A stretch of 64,000 nt of DNA. Source: Vandiemenella viatica (lineage: Eukaryota > Arthropoda > Insecta > Orthoptera > Morabidae). Below, piece after piece: positions 46,150 to 60,552 of this stretch. The notes beneath the pieces are model-generated. The model had not been told where the DNA came from. It did no database searches and was given only the letters and a program-made list of their open reading frames with translations. The translations under genes were made by a program, and so were the position numbers. The stretch is taken from positions 119,154,095 through 119,218,094 of the forward strand of contig CM061920.1 in assembly GCA_031002005.1 (NCBI GenBank). The letters are read 5' to 3'. Within the stretch, counting starts at the first letter, position 1. Each line of letters begins with the position of its first letter.

Positions 46150-48131
46150 GTATGTAAGCAAGCTTTCTATATAATATGAAACTGCTTGCACCAAGATGCT
46201 TATTTCTATCAGTATTATTTAGTAGTTCAGTGTGTTTTTGTGGAAACTGCAACTTTTACATTTGAAATATATTATTTATGAGTGTAGTACCCAGATTTTG
46301 TTGTGAAATCACAATATTTCAATATCTAGTCTTCTAATGACATCCGGTATAACTCAATCTGTACAAGTCAATAGACTGACAGCTTCCCCTTCAGATCCTA
46401 GTGCCACCACTTATTAGCATTAGCTCACCTGTCACTCTCCTTCTGCCACATAACACTACCACTGCACCAAGCATGTAACTCTCTCTAACGTCTGCACCCT
46501 AGCAGGCCAGCAGATTGAATTTATCACTGACCTGTAATCTTGTACATGACATGCTGTCTCTACAGTTTTGCCTGGGCCAATTACCAGAAATCACTGAGAT
46601 AAAAACTACTGTTTCCATTAATGACAACAGAAAATGGATTATGACATCTTCCCTGACTACTAAGTCTGAGAAGTGTGGTGGTGCAGGTACATGGCCAAAA
46701 GAGAGCAGCTGGTGAACAAATGCTACATAATTGAATGTGGTACTGGGAGCTGTAAAAGAGGCCCTTGATCCATCGATCAAAACAGATAGAATTACACATC
46801 AAGAAGATAGCTGAGCCAGCCATTGATATATTGCATTTTCACAACACAGTCCTGTGAAGATAGTGTTATGATCGTACACTGGAAATGTTTCTATTCTTGA
46901 TACTTTCACCTATACTGTCTCTTTATAGTCTCTTTCCACACCTCTATCATTTTACAAAGTGCTAAGAGCAAATTGAAATGGATTTGTGTAACTTACAATT
47001 TTAGACATAAAATTAAATTGTAAAAAAGTGTATCTTCAATATTCTAATAAATGATGCAGATCTGTGGGGTGATTGTAAGTAATAATGTCATTGATTTAAT
47101 GTGAGGTTTATTTTATAATAATATGAACATCCTAAAGAGGGAAAATTATGAAACTCGCATTTGAAGAACGAAAATAAAAGAGATTAGTCAGTCATTGTGT
47201 TCATCTTATCCAGCATTAAAGTCATTTGTTTCTGAATGGAGTACAACTAATTCTTTGAAGGCCAATTGGCAACTGAGTGTTTAATGCATTGACACAAAGC
47301 CAAAATTTGTGACTGGATAATATTCATATATCTTATATGGGAAATGAGGTTGACAATACGGTGTAGACAATTTTGATTGTGAATGTAAATGATCTTGCTT
47401 GTGTTATACATGTCACCAATTGCTCTGCGGATTTGGGTGGCAAGTTAAATTTTTAGACCCATGAATGTTCTGTAGAAACTGCTCTTAAATGCATTTCCAC
47501 TTTCATAAAATAAATTGCTGAATCATGCATATAACGTATTCCCAGAAGCTACCATTGTGATTTTAGTGTCATTAATAAAAATGTATGAAAACTATGCTTA
47601 AGCAGAACAACACAAATATTGGGACAGTTCATTATGGAATCTGTAGTTTTGAGCTGACAGTCATAAATAGAATAGATGGTACTGCTATCTTTATATTTTC
47701 AATCACTCTTTCTCCCTCCCCTTCCCTCTCCACCACACTTACCCCTTCTTCTATTTCCTCATCCCTTAAATCCCTCACAGATTTTCCCATGACCACAACT
47801 CCCTCCCTTACATACAGCCCCTCCCACTCACTTCCCGATGGCATCCCTCCACTCCCTCCTACCCACACAGCCTGCTTCCACTCCTTTACTCCCACACTCC
47901 AGCAATACATTTGTTTCAACAGTTGCCATCCCTTCCTAACAGCCTGGCCATTCATAACAAGTGCATCTTTTCTCATGAAGAAGTTCTCTCCATATACAGC
48001 CAAAGACTTACCCAAGCTCTGCAAAAACAAATCTCTCATGCGACAACCCATCCTTTACTCATGCCAGATCATGGGGGGAGGCAAACCAGGGCAATTGCTC
48101 CAGTGGCAACTTCATCGGGGTGGCAAAATTA

Positions 48132-49421
48132 CAAGGTGCATTCAAGTTTTAAGGCCTCTGATTTCTTTTGTCCAGACTGGAATGAAATAGAAACATGTGC
48201 ATTGTTTTAAAATAGCGTGCACTTGTCAATACGTGACAGAGATGGCAGCACTATAACACACATGGAACTCTAGTGGCAACATCGAGAATGAGAACTGTTT
48301 TAGATGCTTAAAATGGCAACGTTTTCCTTAATTGAACAGCTTGCAATCACTCGTTTTCTGAATTTGCGTGGTGTGACACCAACTGAAATTCATCAACAAT
48401 TGAAGGAGACATGTGGTGATGGAGTTATGGATGTGTCAAAAGTGCGTTTGTGGGTGCAACAGTTTAACGAAGGCAGAACATCGTGTGACAACAAACCAAA
48501 ACAACCTCGGCCTTGCACAAGCCAGTCTGACGACATGATCAAGCAAGTGGAGGACTTGTTTTGGGGGATCGCCGAATGACTGTTGAACAGATTGCTTCCA
48601 GTGTTAGCATGGGTTCTGTGCACACAATCCTGCATGATGACCTGACAATGACAAAATTGTCCTCCAAGTGGGTGCCATGAATGCTGACGGATGACCACAA
48701 GGCTGCTCGTGTGACATGTTGCCAAGCAATGTTGACGTACAACGAAGGCATGAATTGGACTTTCTTTTCGTCAATTGTGACAATGGATGAGACGTGGATG
48801 CCATTTTTCAATACAGAAACAAAGCACCAGTCAGCTCAATGGAAGCACACAGATTCACCGCCACCAAAAAAATTTCGGGTAACCGCCAGTGCTGAAAAAA
48901 TGATGGTGGCCATGTTCTGGGACAGCGAGGGTGTAATCCTTACCCATTGCATTCTTAAGGGCACTGCAGTGACAGGTGCATCCTTCAAAAATGTTTTGAA
49001 GAACAAGTTCCTTCCTGCACTGCAACAAAAATGTCCGGGAAAGGCTGCACGTGTGCTGTTTCACCAAGACAACGCACCCACACATCGTGCTAACGTTACA
49101 CAACAATTTATTCATGAAAACATCTTTGAAGTGATTTCTCATGCACCTTACTCACCTGACCTGGCTTCTAATGACTTTTGGCTTGTTCCAACAATGAAAG
49201 ACATTCACCAGCCGTGCTGCTATTGCTTCATCGATTTTCCAGTGGTCAATATAGACTTTTAAAAAAGCCTTCATCATGGCCATGGAATCGTGGTGTCGAC
49301 GTTGTGAAAAATGTGTTGGTCTGCAGGGAGATCACGTCAAGAAGTGACACTAGTTTGATGGTTTTCAGGTGAGTAGTTAGTTAGAAAAAAAATCAGAGGT
49401 CTTAGAACTTGAATGCACCTG
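48132..49421 (+). mobile_element. Mariner (DD34D), copy 2
   Basis: Same element as 5630-6920 with the same frameshift and TGA stop. One C is missing in the right TIR (gcacctgta instead of gcaccctgta). TA duplications lie at 48130-48131 and 49422-49423. The transposase pseudogene spans 48304-49262. Confidence 0.92.
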
Positions 49422-49665
49422 TATGTTTGAAGTGGCAGCAAATTGCATGGTTGAAGGAGGGGGAATGGGAGATTTATATAGCAACAATGGGGGTGACGAA
49501 ATAATATTTGATGGGATGGCAGTCTCAAAGCTTTTGTGCCAGCTAAAAACAGTTCTTCTGCCACTGTCCTTCACACAACTACTCCAATGCTGTACTTCTT
49601 AAAACTAACTGCAGGCCATTTTCATCACATAGTCCTCTCCCGGCCATGAGTCCATTAACTTAATC

Positions 49666-50210
49666 GTTCATCGTGAATTGACTTCCTTTGCTTTTTCCAC
49701 AAAATTCTCCACAGAATCCTGCCTACTGCCCCACAAACATGCTTTAGCAGACAATCCAATATCAAGAATATCTTGGTCACAAATACCTTGTAATTCTTCC
49801 AGGCCACATAGATCACATGCAGCAGACCTCATTAAAAGAAAGTTCAGCATGCATCCAACTAATACCACCTATTCCAGTCTGACCACAGGAGAAACTTTTT
49901 TCATCATTGGGCATGCCACATGTTTCACAGTACACCTACCTCCACTGTATCAGTTCATAGATTGGTTCCACCACTAACCAATTCTCCATCATAATGAATG
50001 GCCATAAAAAAAAAAGTTTATACTAGCAACTTACCCCATTTAGTAGCAGACTGTGCTACTACCCACAATCTGAAAAATTCAAACAACTGTTTTACAGTGT
50101 GTCAGAGTCTTTCCAGAACCACAATCTCCGCTGAACTTCATAGTTGGGAAGTAGGTCACCAACATATCCTTGAAACTATACATTCTGCTGGCCTCAATTT
50201 CTCATAAGAC
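49666..50210 (+). mobile_element. Penelope-like C-terminal fragment, copy 2
   Basis: Counterpart of 7165-7710 with the same residues around HPTNTTYSS and HATC. It lies between the copy 2 mariners. Confidence 0.6.
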
Positions 50211-50236
50211 ACTTCCAGTAGACCCAGCACTTACTA

Positions 50237-51542
50237 CAAGGGGTGATCAAATGCAAAGATACAAACGACGTGGTGGGTACAAATGTAGACTTTATTCAAA
50301 ATATACACCATAGCCCTGAGGACAACGATCCCACTGATGAATAAGCCGCAGGATTCCTTGTTCCCAGAATTCCTGTGGCCGTGATGAGACCCAGTCCTTC
50401 ACAGCGTCCTTGAGTACGTCATCCGAGTTGAAGCGCTTCCCTTTCAGGTGTTTCTTCAGTGGACCAAACACATGGAAATCGCAGGGCGACATGTCCGGAC
50501 TGTAGGGCTGATGGTCGATCGGCTCCCACTTGAACTTGGCCAGTTCCATGTGTGTGACTCTGGAGACGTGTAGACGCACGTTATCATGGAGCAGAACCAC
50601 ACCCTCCATGAGCAGCCCCGGTCTTTTGTTCTTGATGGACCTGCGTAGGCGTCAGAGTGTCTCACAGTACACATCGGAGTTAATGGTTTTTCTGTGCTCG
50701 AGGAATTCCACAAGTAGCGGACCTTGAATGTCGAAAAAGACGGTGAGCAACACCTTGCCTGCAGACGGCAAGGCTTTGAACTTTTTAGGGGGAGATGACG
50801 ATGCATGCTTCCACTGCATGCTGACCCGCTTTGTCTCTGGCTCGTAGTGATGGCACCAGATCTCATCATCACCGTGACATCCGCTCCATGAAAGCAGGGT
50901 CTTCCTGATACCAAACAGGTTTTGCAGTGCTAGTCCCATACACAGTTCCTTTTGCTGGTCGTGAGCTGCTTCGGAACCCAAGCGGCACACACCTTCCGAT
51001 ATCGCAACCTGTCGTGAACAATTGTCCACACGGTTCCATAGCTGACATGCACCTTCACCGCCAACATTCGCAATGTGACACACCGATCACTTCTCACTAG
51101 GTCGTCCACCTTGTCGATGAGATTGCTCGTGATGACAGTGATCTCGGGTCATCACCCAGACTCTCACGGCCTGCACGAAAACGGGCACTCCATTTTCTGA
51201 CAGACTTGTCACAGACACATTTATCTCCGTAAACTGTCACCATCCGGCGATGAATAGCTGCCGGTTTCTCACCTTCTGCTGCAGAAATTGGATAACGCCT
51301 CGCTGCTCCTCAATCATCGAATTTTGCAACGCGAACGCCATCCTGTCCTCATACGGACTGCCGCATCATTTGGACACCACTTTTGATGAGAGCCTCTGCT
51401 CTCTACTGCGCATGCGGGCACCCGTGCATGCTCCGATCCCAGTCAGAGAAGTTCTCACTATGTTCTCCCATGGCGGAATATGCAAATATGTAACTGTTTC
51501 ATTTTTACGTCATTTCTTACCTTTTCATTTGATCACCCTATG
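50237..51542 (-). mobile_element. Second mariner, copy 2
   Basis: Same element as 7737-9046 with TA at 50235-50236 and 51543-51544. It shares the TGA after ETL and adds a cluster of one-base deletions at about 50870-50965, which breaks the frame further. Those indels look like consensus errors as much as mutations. Confidence 0.9.
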
Positions 51543-53049
51543 TATTACTGTTTATTTCCAAAATTATGAATATTAAATTTAATATTTTCATCTTTTCTAT
51601 TGGTTTTTATATCCTCCCACATTCATTACTTTGATGATGTTCCCCCACTTCCTACAATAACATTCCTCCAGAATTATCGATTATTGTTTCGTTATTTTCA
51701 TGATGTATGTTGCAAATCATGCAGTGGAATCTGTTGCATGGGATAGAGCCTTGGAGCTGTCTCTGTCTTTATTTGTAAATTAGGCAGTATGTCTTGGAAG
51801 TGGCAGGGAGGATTTGGGAGAGGAGGGATCTCATTTCAAGGCCTACTTGAAGGAAATCAAAGCCTTGCTGAAGAATTCGATTGATTTATTCAAGACCTGA
51901 ACTATGGTTGGTATTAAAGAGCCTTAGATGTTTGATAAGCTGTATAGGTTGTAATGTGCCACATGAAAGTTGTTTTGTAAAATAAGTCTAATGAAAGCAA
52001 CAGTATTTTGTGGAACGATATCAGGTATATGGAGTGTTGGCTAGTTAGATTAGTGTTGTGGGACAATGAGTGCTAAGGCCAAAGACTGTTTATAATGGAA
52101 AGCATGTTTAGGGCAGGTTGAACTTCTGGGATGCAACCAAACACACGAAAGTTTATGGTAATGCCATTTGGGGATTTGGGGATATATTGAGGTTTGACAT
52201 GATTTTAGGAAGAGGATGTGCAATTATAATTTGGTTAGTGGGAAGGCATGATATTGAAATCCAGAGAGCGTTGTTTAGTTACTCTAAATATATGTGGGGG
52301 GGGGGGGGGACAGGGAAAAAATAAGAAACTATGACATTAAATCAGTAGACAGAGTTTGGGGTGTGGGTTCATGAGTTTCAAAGATTGGAGAAAAATGTTA
52401 AAATCCCAATGGCTAATAAATAAAACAAATTTTTTTTTAATTGAAAAATTTTCTAGTGATTGAAAACAGAAGCAGCAGAGCATTTTGACACTCCAAAATA
52501 GCTTCAGATATTGTATGAAACACATGAAAAAATCTTTGATAGAAGGCATACAAAAATAACTTCCAATGCAACTCTCATTAAAATCATCTAGGATTGTGTG
52601 AGCCTAAACTTACTTGTGGTCTGATTAGGTTAATGGAAAAAGTAACATTTTGGAAAGACCAGTAAATTGTTGGCTGGAAGAAAACTCAGCACAAACCAAC
52701 ATAAATGTCAAGAGGAAAACCAGACAACATAGGACATTCCACTTGCGAAACCTCCCATCAAATATATCATCTAACCTGCAATTACAGTCAGGCCTCCTAT
52801 ACAAGTCTGACCCCAAATAAACCATCCATCACAAATCCAGCAGCTTCTGAGCCATCAGTTACCTGTCAGCTTCCAGTGCTCAAAGTGTGTCTGTCCATGT
52901 TTTGGTGTCATCCTACATCAACTGTGGTTATTGACCTATCAAAGGTTTAATTTGTTCCACTTTTTAAATGCCTACTGTTTCCAATGACCTAGACCCTTAG
53001 AATACCTGGAACCTAATCTCCAGAAATTAAAGCCACAGTGTAGCCTGGA

Positions 53050-53605
53050 CTTGTCACCCTTACCTCAGAACCAACTGCAGATATCTCAATAATTCTTATC
53101 CATTGCTTAGCTTCATGCAATGTGCTGAAACTCTACCCTTTACCACCAATCTTGACTCCATCAAAACCCATGCTATAAGGAACCTTTTAACGAATTAAAA
53201 CCTGATCATCCTCCCTGTAGACAAGGACTCAGCTACAGTGGTCATAAATTGCTGTGACTTTGGATTAGGACACCTACTGCCCAATCAACTGTGACCCCAT
53301 ATACATGGTCAACAAGAGGATTTCATATAGTTCAATGCACCCATTCAAGGTCTTACCCTACAGTCTACCTTATTTCTCATTCCCAACAGTCTGTGCACCC
53401 CTATCTTATATCTGCCTCCATAAGCCTGGAAACTTGGACACCAAATATTTGCTGCTTATGGTTCTACTGAACACATCTCTGCCTTGGTGGAGCAATATCT
53501 ACACTCCATAGTCAGTCAGATTCGCTCCCACATCAAAGTGATTCAACACTTTATAAGCTATCAGCCCTCTTCTCTGGAGACATGTAAGCTGTTTGTATTG
53601 ATTTA
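53050..53605 (+). mobile_element. Penelope-like reverse-transcriptase fragment, copy 2
   Basis: Counterpart of 10560-11120, with SNPs and a one-base loss in the GNLE block that shifts the frame there. It lies in the part of the block where SNPs between copies become frequent. Confidence 0.72.
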
Positions 53606-54689
53606 AATTGGTGCATCAATTAGCTGAATTGATTAATTTAAATAGTTCTAAATAATTTGTTTGTGTATGCCTTGGTTACCAGGGTTACCAAAACCAGTTC
53701 GTTATAGAGTGGGAGATTATTAACAAGAAAACAACAAATTTACTAAAGCACAATGCATCCGTTGCAAGTTTATTATTGGTCCCACTGATACACAGAAATA
53801 GTGGACCCCACTAAATCTTAATTGTAATAACCATCCAGAACCTCTATGTCTGAAAAATGCAGATTATTTAAAGAAAAATTAGTATTAATTTCACATTAAA
53901 CCAAATAATTTCATTGTGACAATTCCACCATCTACTGCTTTGCCCTTTACTGCATAACACGTTTACTGTCCAACTTAGTCAACAACACTTTCCTAACACT
54001 TGTAGCAACCTGATATGTGTTCATAGCTGTTCTCCACACAATTTCAAACACATGTGGACAATATCGACCACTGGCCACACTGCCGCACTTGCTTACACCC
54101 CATGGTAGACTCGGACTGCTGTACTTCTGCACAACCTTGGCACTACTTTAAGAAGGCAGCAGGGAGGCAACTGTCACATTACATCCCTCTCTACTGACTG
54201 TGATAATTGATCAGTTGAAAAGGCGGAGAAATTATCACTAGAAAACACTTCCCCCTCTGAAAAACAATAGAATGATTACATATCTTTGGGTGGCCTATTG
54301 TTCATACCCTATACAACTGAAAAACACAATTTACAATAAAGAAATCAAGGAACATAAAAAAAGAAAACACAAAAAAACTTATTTTATTATTTGATCATAT
54401 CAGGAGTGATGACTTAGAGCGAAGAGAAAAAAAAACACTAACTGCAAATAGAATGAAGCATATACAACACATGAATATCATTAATTGAGCCAGCTCCATG
54501 GGATGAGTCCACAGCTCCGTTTTGTCACTGAAGGCTGTTGTCTATCAACTTCAGTTACCTTAAAGTCGTTCGAAGCACTGTACATTAAACACTTTACGTA
54601 GCCTACTGCTGCTGCTTGCCTTTGGCATTTCTCGGACGTAGGAAAAAAGCCACAGGAAATCTTCATTTGTTTATGGCCTTAGCCAGAAA

Positions 54690-56290
54690 TTTCAAGGATT
54701 CCTCACCATAGCGATATTGGAGTGAATAAGGATGAAGGGTGTCCCCTATTTTTTTATCTCTGTGGGAGTAGGTAGATTTCCTTGTCCTCCTTCCTTTGAC
54801 ATAGGGCTCATCTCTAACCCCTGGCCCAATACCTTTCCACTTCCATTTTATCAACTTCCAACCAATCTTCTTCTTTTCTAGTCTTATCTGTGGCTCTTTT
54901 TCTTGACCCTCTCTTTTCTTCAATTTCCACTTTATCGACTTTAGATTGATTTTCTGCATTTCTTCAAGTATCAGTGGTTCTTATATTCATTCCTCACTTC
55001 CTCTGTGTGCTCCACAATCAAATGCATTGCCATTTCATCTTCACTACTCCTCACAATTGCTTCATACATCCAGTCAGTTTTGTTTTTGTGCTGCTCGCCA
55101 CCATGGAATGGAAACTATTTATGGTCTAGGTGTCAATGCTGTTGTCCTTCCGGCTCACAACTACTGGCTGGCTGCTACAGTGCTTGCTTCCACATGTATT
55201 GTTATTCTGATATGTCCTCCTTCCTACTTCGACTTCTTGTATCTTTGCTTATCTTCAGTACTAACACAAATACCTCCTGAACTGGTTTCATTTCTCAAAA
55301 CTACTGTCTTTTCATCTTTCATGGGTACCGCTTCTTTGCTATCGTTTCCGTCACTTGTTGGTGTCACAGACTCCTCCAAACAGCTATTGAGATTACTGTT
55401 GACAGTTTTTGATTCATCAAATATTGATAAAAGGTACTTTTCAAACTTAAGTGGAGCTTTTATAACCCTGATAAAAGCTTGAATGTTTGGTCTAAACTGT
55501 CAGATACCGTTACTGATTTTTCTTTGCTGTCGACATAGACTTCTGACTTTTTCTTTCTTTCATCCAATTCACTGAGTTTCTTGTCTTCAGGTAAAGCTGC
55601 ATATACTTCTATAAGCATTTTCTGCTCTACTTCTGAAACTTTTTGCCAGAATTTCAAGTCCATTGGTATTTTCTTCTTGCAAAAGGCCATTGTCTTTGGT
55701 AATTTTCTCTCTCAAAATTCCGTCTTTTCCTCGAAAACTTCAACCTCTTCTTCCAGAATCATTTATTGTTTTATTCCTGAAGCATCTATAATTGTCTCAC
55801 TCTCTTCTGGTATCTCTGCCTAATGGATATTACTATCTTCCACTTTTCCTCCTGATTCTTCTTGCTTTTTTGATTCCTCTTCTTTACACTCCTAATGGTC
55901 CATATCAACACTTGGTATGGCACTTTTATCATTCCCTGATATGTAGCTTTGGTTACCAATAATTTCTGTTTCCTTCCAGACTTTCTCTTGACCAAAATCT
56001 CCTTTCGCTTATTGAATCTTCCATCATTTTTGGTTCGAAACAGCATTAAGGAATTATCTGGGTAAATACCCTTTATTTTCCTGCTCACAGAGAACTCTAA
56101 TACATAGGCAGACTCTTCATGCTTGCCCACTACTTGATAAGATGCCTTGTAAGAGAATTGATATGTCTCAGTATCTTTATTGATGCTTGAAAGATTGAAA
56201 CCCATTTTCAATAAAACCAGATAACCTTCCTGATATGAACTCCAATCTATGTTTATGCTTTCCGTATGTGAATTATGTCACAAGTGCAGG
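54690..56290 (-). mobile_element. LTR-retrotransposon pol 3' end, copy 2
   Basis: Counterpart of 12260-13830. Here the frame continues further past YPDNSL (ORF 56211-55786) because of a one-base difference near 56037. Several substitutions separate it from copy 1. Confidence 0.5.
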
Positions 56291-56770
56291 AACAGTTTAA
56301 ACAAGCAAATAGCATGAACAAAAAATTGGAACGTGTGTAGTAAACAGATCGCTGTGACTTAGCTTAGCATGCAGTCCTAAAGCAGAGAAAGAAAGAAAGA
56401 AAAAATTAAAACTGTAAGTGCTTCAGCACCGGGGATGCCGAATCTTATCATCTTATCGTTTGAAATCATTGATGACAGTGTAAAGAAAGATTGTTTCGTC
56501 AAAATTAAGAGAGAAAACCCTAGTTCAGTTCTCTTCCTGGATATTAATTAAAAGGAAACCATTAAGGAAAGTTTTGGAAAGAGCAACCCTCACTGGTCAA
56601 TGGTTTCTGCTGACCATTGCCCAGCAGACTTCACCAGAAGGTGGAGTCAGAGAGTGGCTCCAAAACATCACTTCAGATTGATACATTTATTTGTCCTGCT
56701 TTTTATTACCTACTATATTCCAACTATGTATACAGTCTCCTACAACACATACTGTTGATAATGTTCTTTA

Positions 56771-56800
56771 GCTGATAAAGGGCTAAGACCCGAAAATTTC
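56771..56800 (+). ncRNA. Hammerhead-like motif with intact GAAA (low confidence)
   Basis: gctgataaagggctaagacccgaaaattt: CTGATAA, a GGG-loop-CCC stem, then GAAA. The fifth core position (CTGATGA in active ribozymes) is changed to A, so self-cleavage is doubtful even if the origin is right. Confidence 0.3.
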
Positions 56801-57732
56801 TGTCATTTGTGTTTTTATCTGTTTTATATGTTCACCCCCACACAATAATCATCTAAGGTAATGGTAAGCCCTTTTTGCTGTTTGGCACGTGCTGTTTCTT
56901 TGTTTCAAACATTTGTATAGGAGAATAACCATCACTTACCAAAGTATGGAAGGGAGTTTAAAGGTGTAAACCCAAAAATTGTAAAAATGGAAACATATAG
57001 CAGGAACAAATCATGGACACATGGAAGGAATTAGCGTAAAACACTAAGCAGTAAAATATTCTTTTATATGAATATAAAAAAAAATGTATATTAAAAAAAA
57101 AATCAGATTTGACAGTCATTTGGGACTGCCGACAGAAGTGAAAACTTAAAACTATGAAATAACGGTGTTTTTTATTTTCAAATTAATTCAAGTATCAAAA
57201 ATTAAAATTTCATAATTTGTAAATTAGAATAATTAACATTAGTCTGTTTTTCACATCTATATCTACAAACATAAATACAACTTAATGGACATTATAATTA
57301 ATATACATTTACATTATTTATACATAGTATTTCAATGAACTTAATATTTAACATTATTTTCATTGTTTGTATCATCATTATCATTCATCTCATCATACTT
57401 AGGTTATTTGTACTATCAATCATTTCATTATATTCTAAAAAGGATGCAATAGACTTATGGTAATTGAAGCAAGAAAAAAACATACATTTTTTTAATTTCA
57501 GTAGTATTTGCTAATAAATCCTAAATTTGAAATAATAATCAATTTACATGTATAGGCTTGAAATGCAAAATTTAAGGCTTTTTTCCAAATTTTTCAATCC
57601 AAAATGTCAATAAAGTAAGCTAATAAACAGTAATCTTGCACTAGTAACTATATTTTCAGAATTAACACATAAATCTAAAATTATTATAATATAGGTAACC
57701 ATGAAAGGAAGGAACTGCCACGAGGCAATATT

Positions 57733-57971
57733 TATATGGAAAGGACAGATAAAATACACCCGATGCTCACCAAAGTTGAAGGGAGGAGGGCAGCAGCAAC
57801 ACAGTGGCTGCGTCGAATGCAAGGATTGCGCAAGCCCAGCCACTTCTGTTTACTTGAAAAAGGGTTTTACCCGAAATATTGTATTTCCTTGTTTGTGTGT
57901 TGTGTTGCTGCTGCCCTCCTCCCTTCAACTTTGGTGAGTGTTGGGTGTATTTTATCCGTCCTTTCCATATA
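57733..57971. repeat. Foldback element, copy 2
   Basis: Arms 57733-57802 and 57902-57971. They are slightly more alike than in copy 1 (aagttgaagggagg here, aagttgaagcgagg in copy 1). Confidence 0.8.
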
Positions 57972-58809
57972 AAATTATTGTAAAATATTATAGAATTTTT
58001 AATTTTAAAATCGGCAGCAAAAATATTATCGAACAACTACAAATCTGTTTTACCAAGCTAGTAAGATAAGTCTTGAGCCACTATGGAATACTCATTGCAT
58101 GATGTATATAAATTCCAGCCAAGACCGGGATTCAAATCGGGGACCTGTCGTTCTCCAGTCACATGCCTTAGCCAACTTGTAAGGACTCAACCTCCTATAC
58201 GGGGTTAGATATAGGCTTAGTAACTAAACTGAAAGTTCACTTGAATAGAAAAATGTTCTCTGACTTTAATACTCGCTTATATACCCAATCCGTGTGACAT
58301 CAGGTATTCACCTACTTTTCCAAAATAGTGTATAATCAAGATACATAAAAAATGCTTATTTAGAATTCTCGAATGATTAGCTTGTTTATAAACGAATTTT
58401 GTTTAAATGGCATAGTGATAAAGAGTCTCCAACAGTAATAGGGATTTCCCTATCTTTATATTGAATTTAATCCTGCTGGATTGCAAATTATTGCAATAAA
58501 ATTAGTGCCAAAGTGTTCTACATTAATTCCTGATTCCAGTGATATAAATTTTATCATAATCTGTGGTGAAATAGCGAAGTTATGACTTTAACATGATTTG
58601 GTTTTGAAACTGTTTAGAAGTCACTTGGTTTCTCGTTAATAATTATTGACGTATTGTTTATATCAAAAAAGTGAAGTTATCCGAATTTTCTTTGAATTTA
58701 GTTATGTTTTTTGATAGTTGTTTTATTTATGGAAGTGGCTTGGTTTACTCGCAAATAAATCTCAAATGAAACCATGTGTGTTTAATGACGAAATAATTTT
58801 AAAAATGTA

Positions 58810-59129
58810 CAGTAGAACTCCAATTATCCGAATCAATTGGGACCGGATCCCATTCGGATAATCGAAAATTTGGATAATCGGATTTTTTTTCGAAAAAGGG
58901 TCTATTTTAATTAATTATTGTATATATGTTGAAAATGCCTTCTTTTCCAAGAGATTTTTGAAAATTTCGCCGTACCACTTGGTAAACAAAGCTGCAGCAT
59001 CCGAAATTTGGGTTGGTTTTTATAAAAAACGGAAAGCCTTTTCGCAGTACGTTTCCATCTTAGTTAAAAAAGCAATTCGGATAATTAGCGATTCGGATAA
59101 TCAGAGTTCGGATAGTTGGATTTCTACTG
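58810..59129. mobile_element. pogo/Tigger-type MITE, copy 2
   Basis: Same insertion as 16450-16792, 23 bases shorter through small deletions (near 58960). It keeps attatccgaa and attcggataatc in its ends. Confidence 0.8.
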
Positions 59130-60552
59130 TATATAAAATCTATTCTACTGCATGGAATGTTCTGAAATTTTAATATGTTATACTGGTTCTTTTAGAAAAT
59201 CTACTTTTTAGATCGAGAAATTACTGGATAGCCTACATATGATAAAAAATGTTGGAAGTGAAAGTGTGTGTATCAAAGTGTTTAAAAATTTCTTTATGTT
59301 ATTTACACTGTCTAAAACTACGGAATTTTAGTGAATTTAACATTCTTTTGAGTTATTATTATTTTCAAATTACTTTACTCCATTTAAAAGTGTTGGGAAT
59401 TAGTGGAATTTTAGCCAAAATCTATTGTTTGCAAGTTGGATAATAATGGATTACCATATTCCAGGTTAGTTTAAAGTTTCTTTACTATTAAAAAATGTTT
59501 ATTTGGCCCTTTTATTTAATGTTGTGAGTCTCTACTGCTTTTAAAATGGTTTTTTTTTTAATGAATTTGCTTGTGGTATCAGCTTCTTTATGAAATGTTC
59601 CTCCCGTAACCTGTACTTGTAATGAAACCTTATGTTTATAGGAAAGCTTACTTCCTCTCTTATACTTGAAGCTAAGAAAACTAGAATTTACCCAAATTCT
59701 AAGGTGCTTATAAACTGATCCACCAGACCGCTGTCCAAGTGCAACACGTCATACTTACACCTACAGATATACTATTAACATTAGCATGTTGGTGATGGAA
59801 ACTCTTATGATTTTGTCTATCCAAAAATTTCCCAATGTGGTTAAAGAAATGTTCACCTCAAAAATCTAACTTAATCCACAGCCAAAAGGTTGGCCAAATC
59901 TTCCCAAAGGAGATTTACCAAGCTGCAGGAAGGCCAATTCCTTTCCTAAGGAGCCTACCTTCCCACACATGTGCACAGTAACTCAACAAAGTTTCATCGC
60001 AATTGGATGAATGGTGTAGGAATGCGTAGATTTCTTTTTTATATAATAGATAGAAGATACAAGTATAATCTATACTTTCACTGCTGTCCAAGCACAACAT
60101 ATAGCCATCTCCAGTAGTAAAATATTCTATTGATTGATTGTGAAGTCACTTATGCAGAAGTTTCGAGAAGAGTAATTGTCAACTTGAAGGAATTTTCCTG
60201 TATTCATTTCTACAGTGAAAACTCATCATTAGAATTATTTTAAAGAGTATTCATTATATCGGGAAAAATTTATTTTAAGAGATAATTTGGTTTGTCACGT
60301 TTTGAGACATGCGATTAGGAAAGTAAAAATCTAAAATTTGAAATATCTTTGAATTGAGTAAAGCTACAGCTGAACTTTTATCACCAGCTATAGTCAGCAT
60401 TATCCCAAGTATTTTGATAGTAAAATGGACTAATTTGGCAAAGTTTCATTAGCAGTTTTAATTAAGAGAAAAAAAATGAACTTTTGAACTAAAAGGAATA
60501 TAGTGGAGAAATGTATATCAGTAGATAGCCTAAATTAAGATGATCAAGAATA

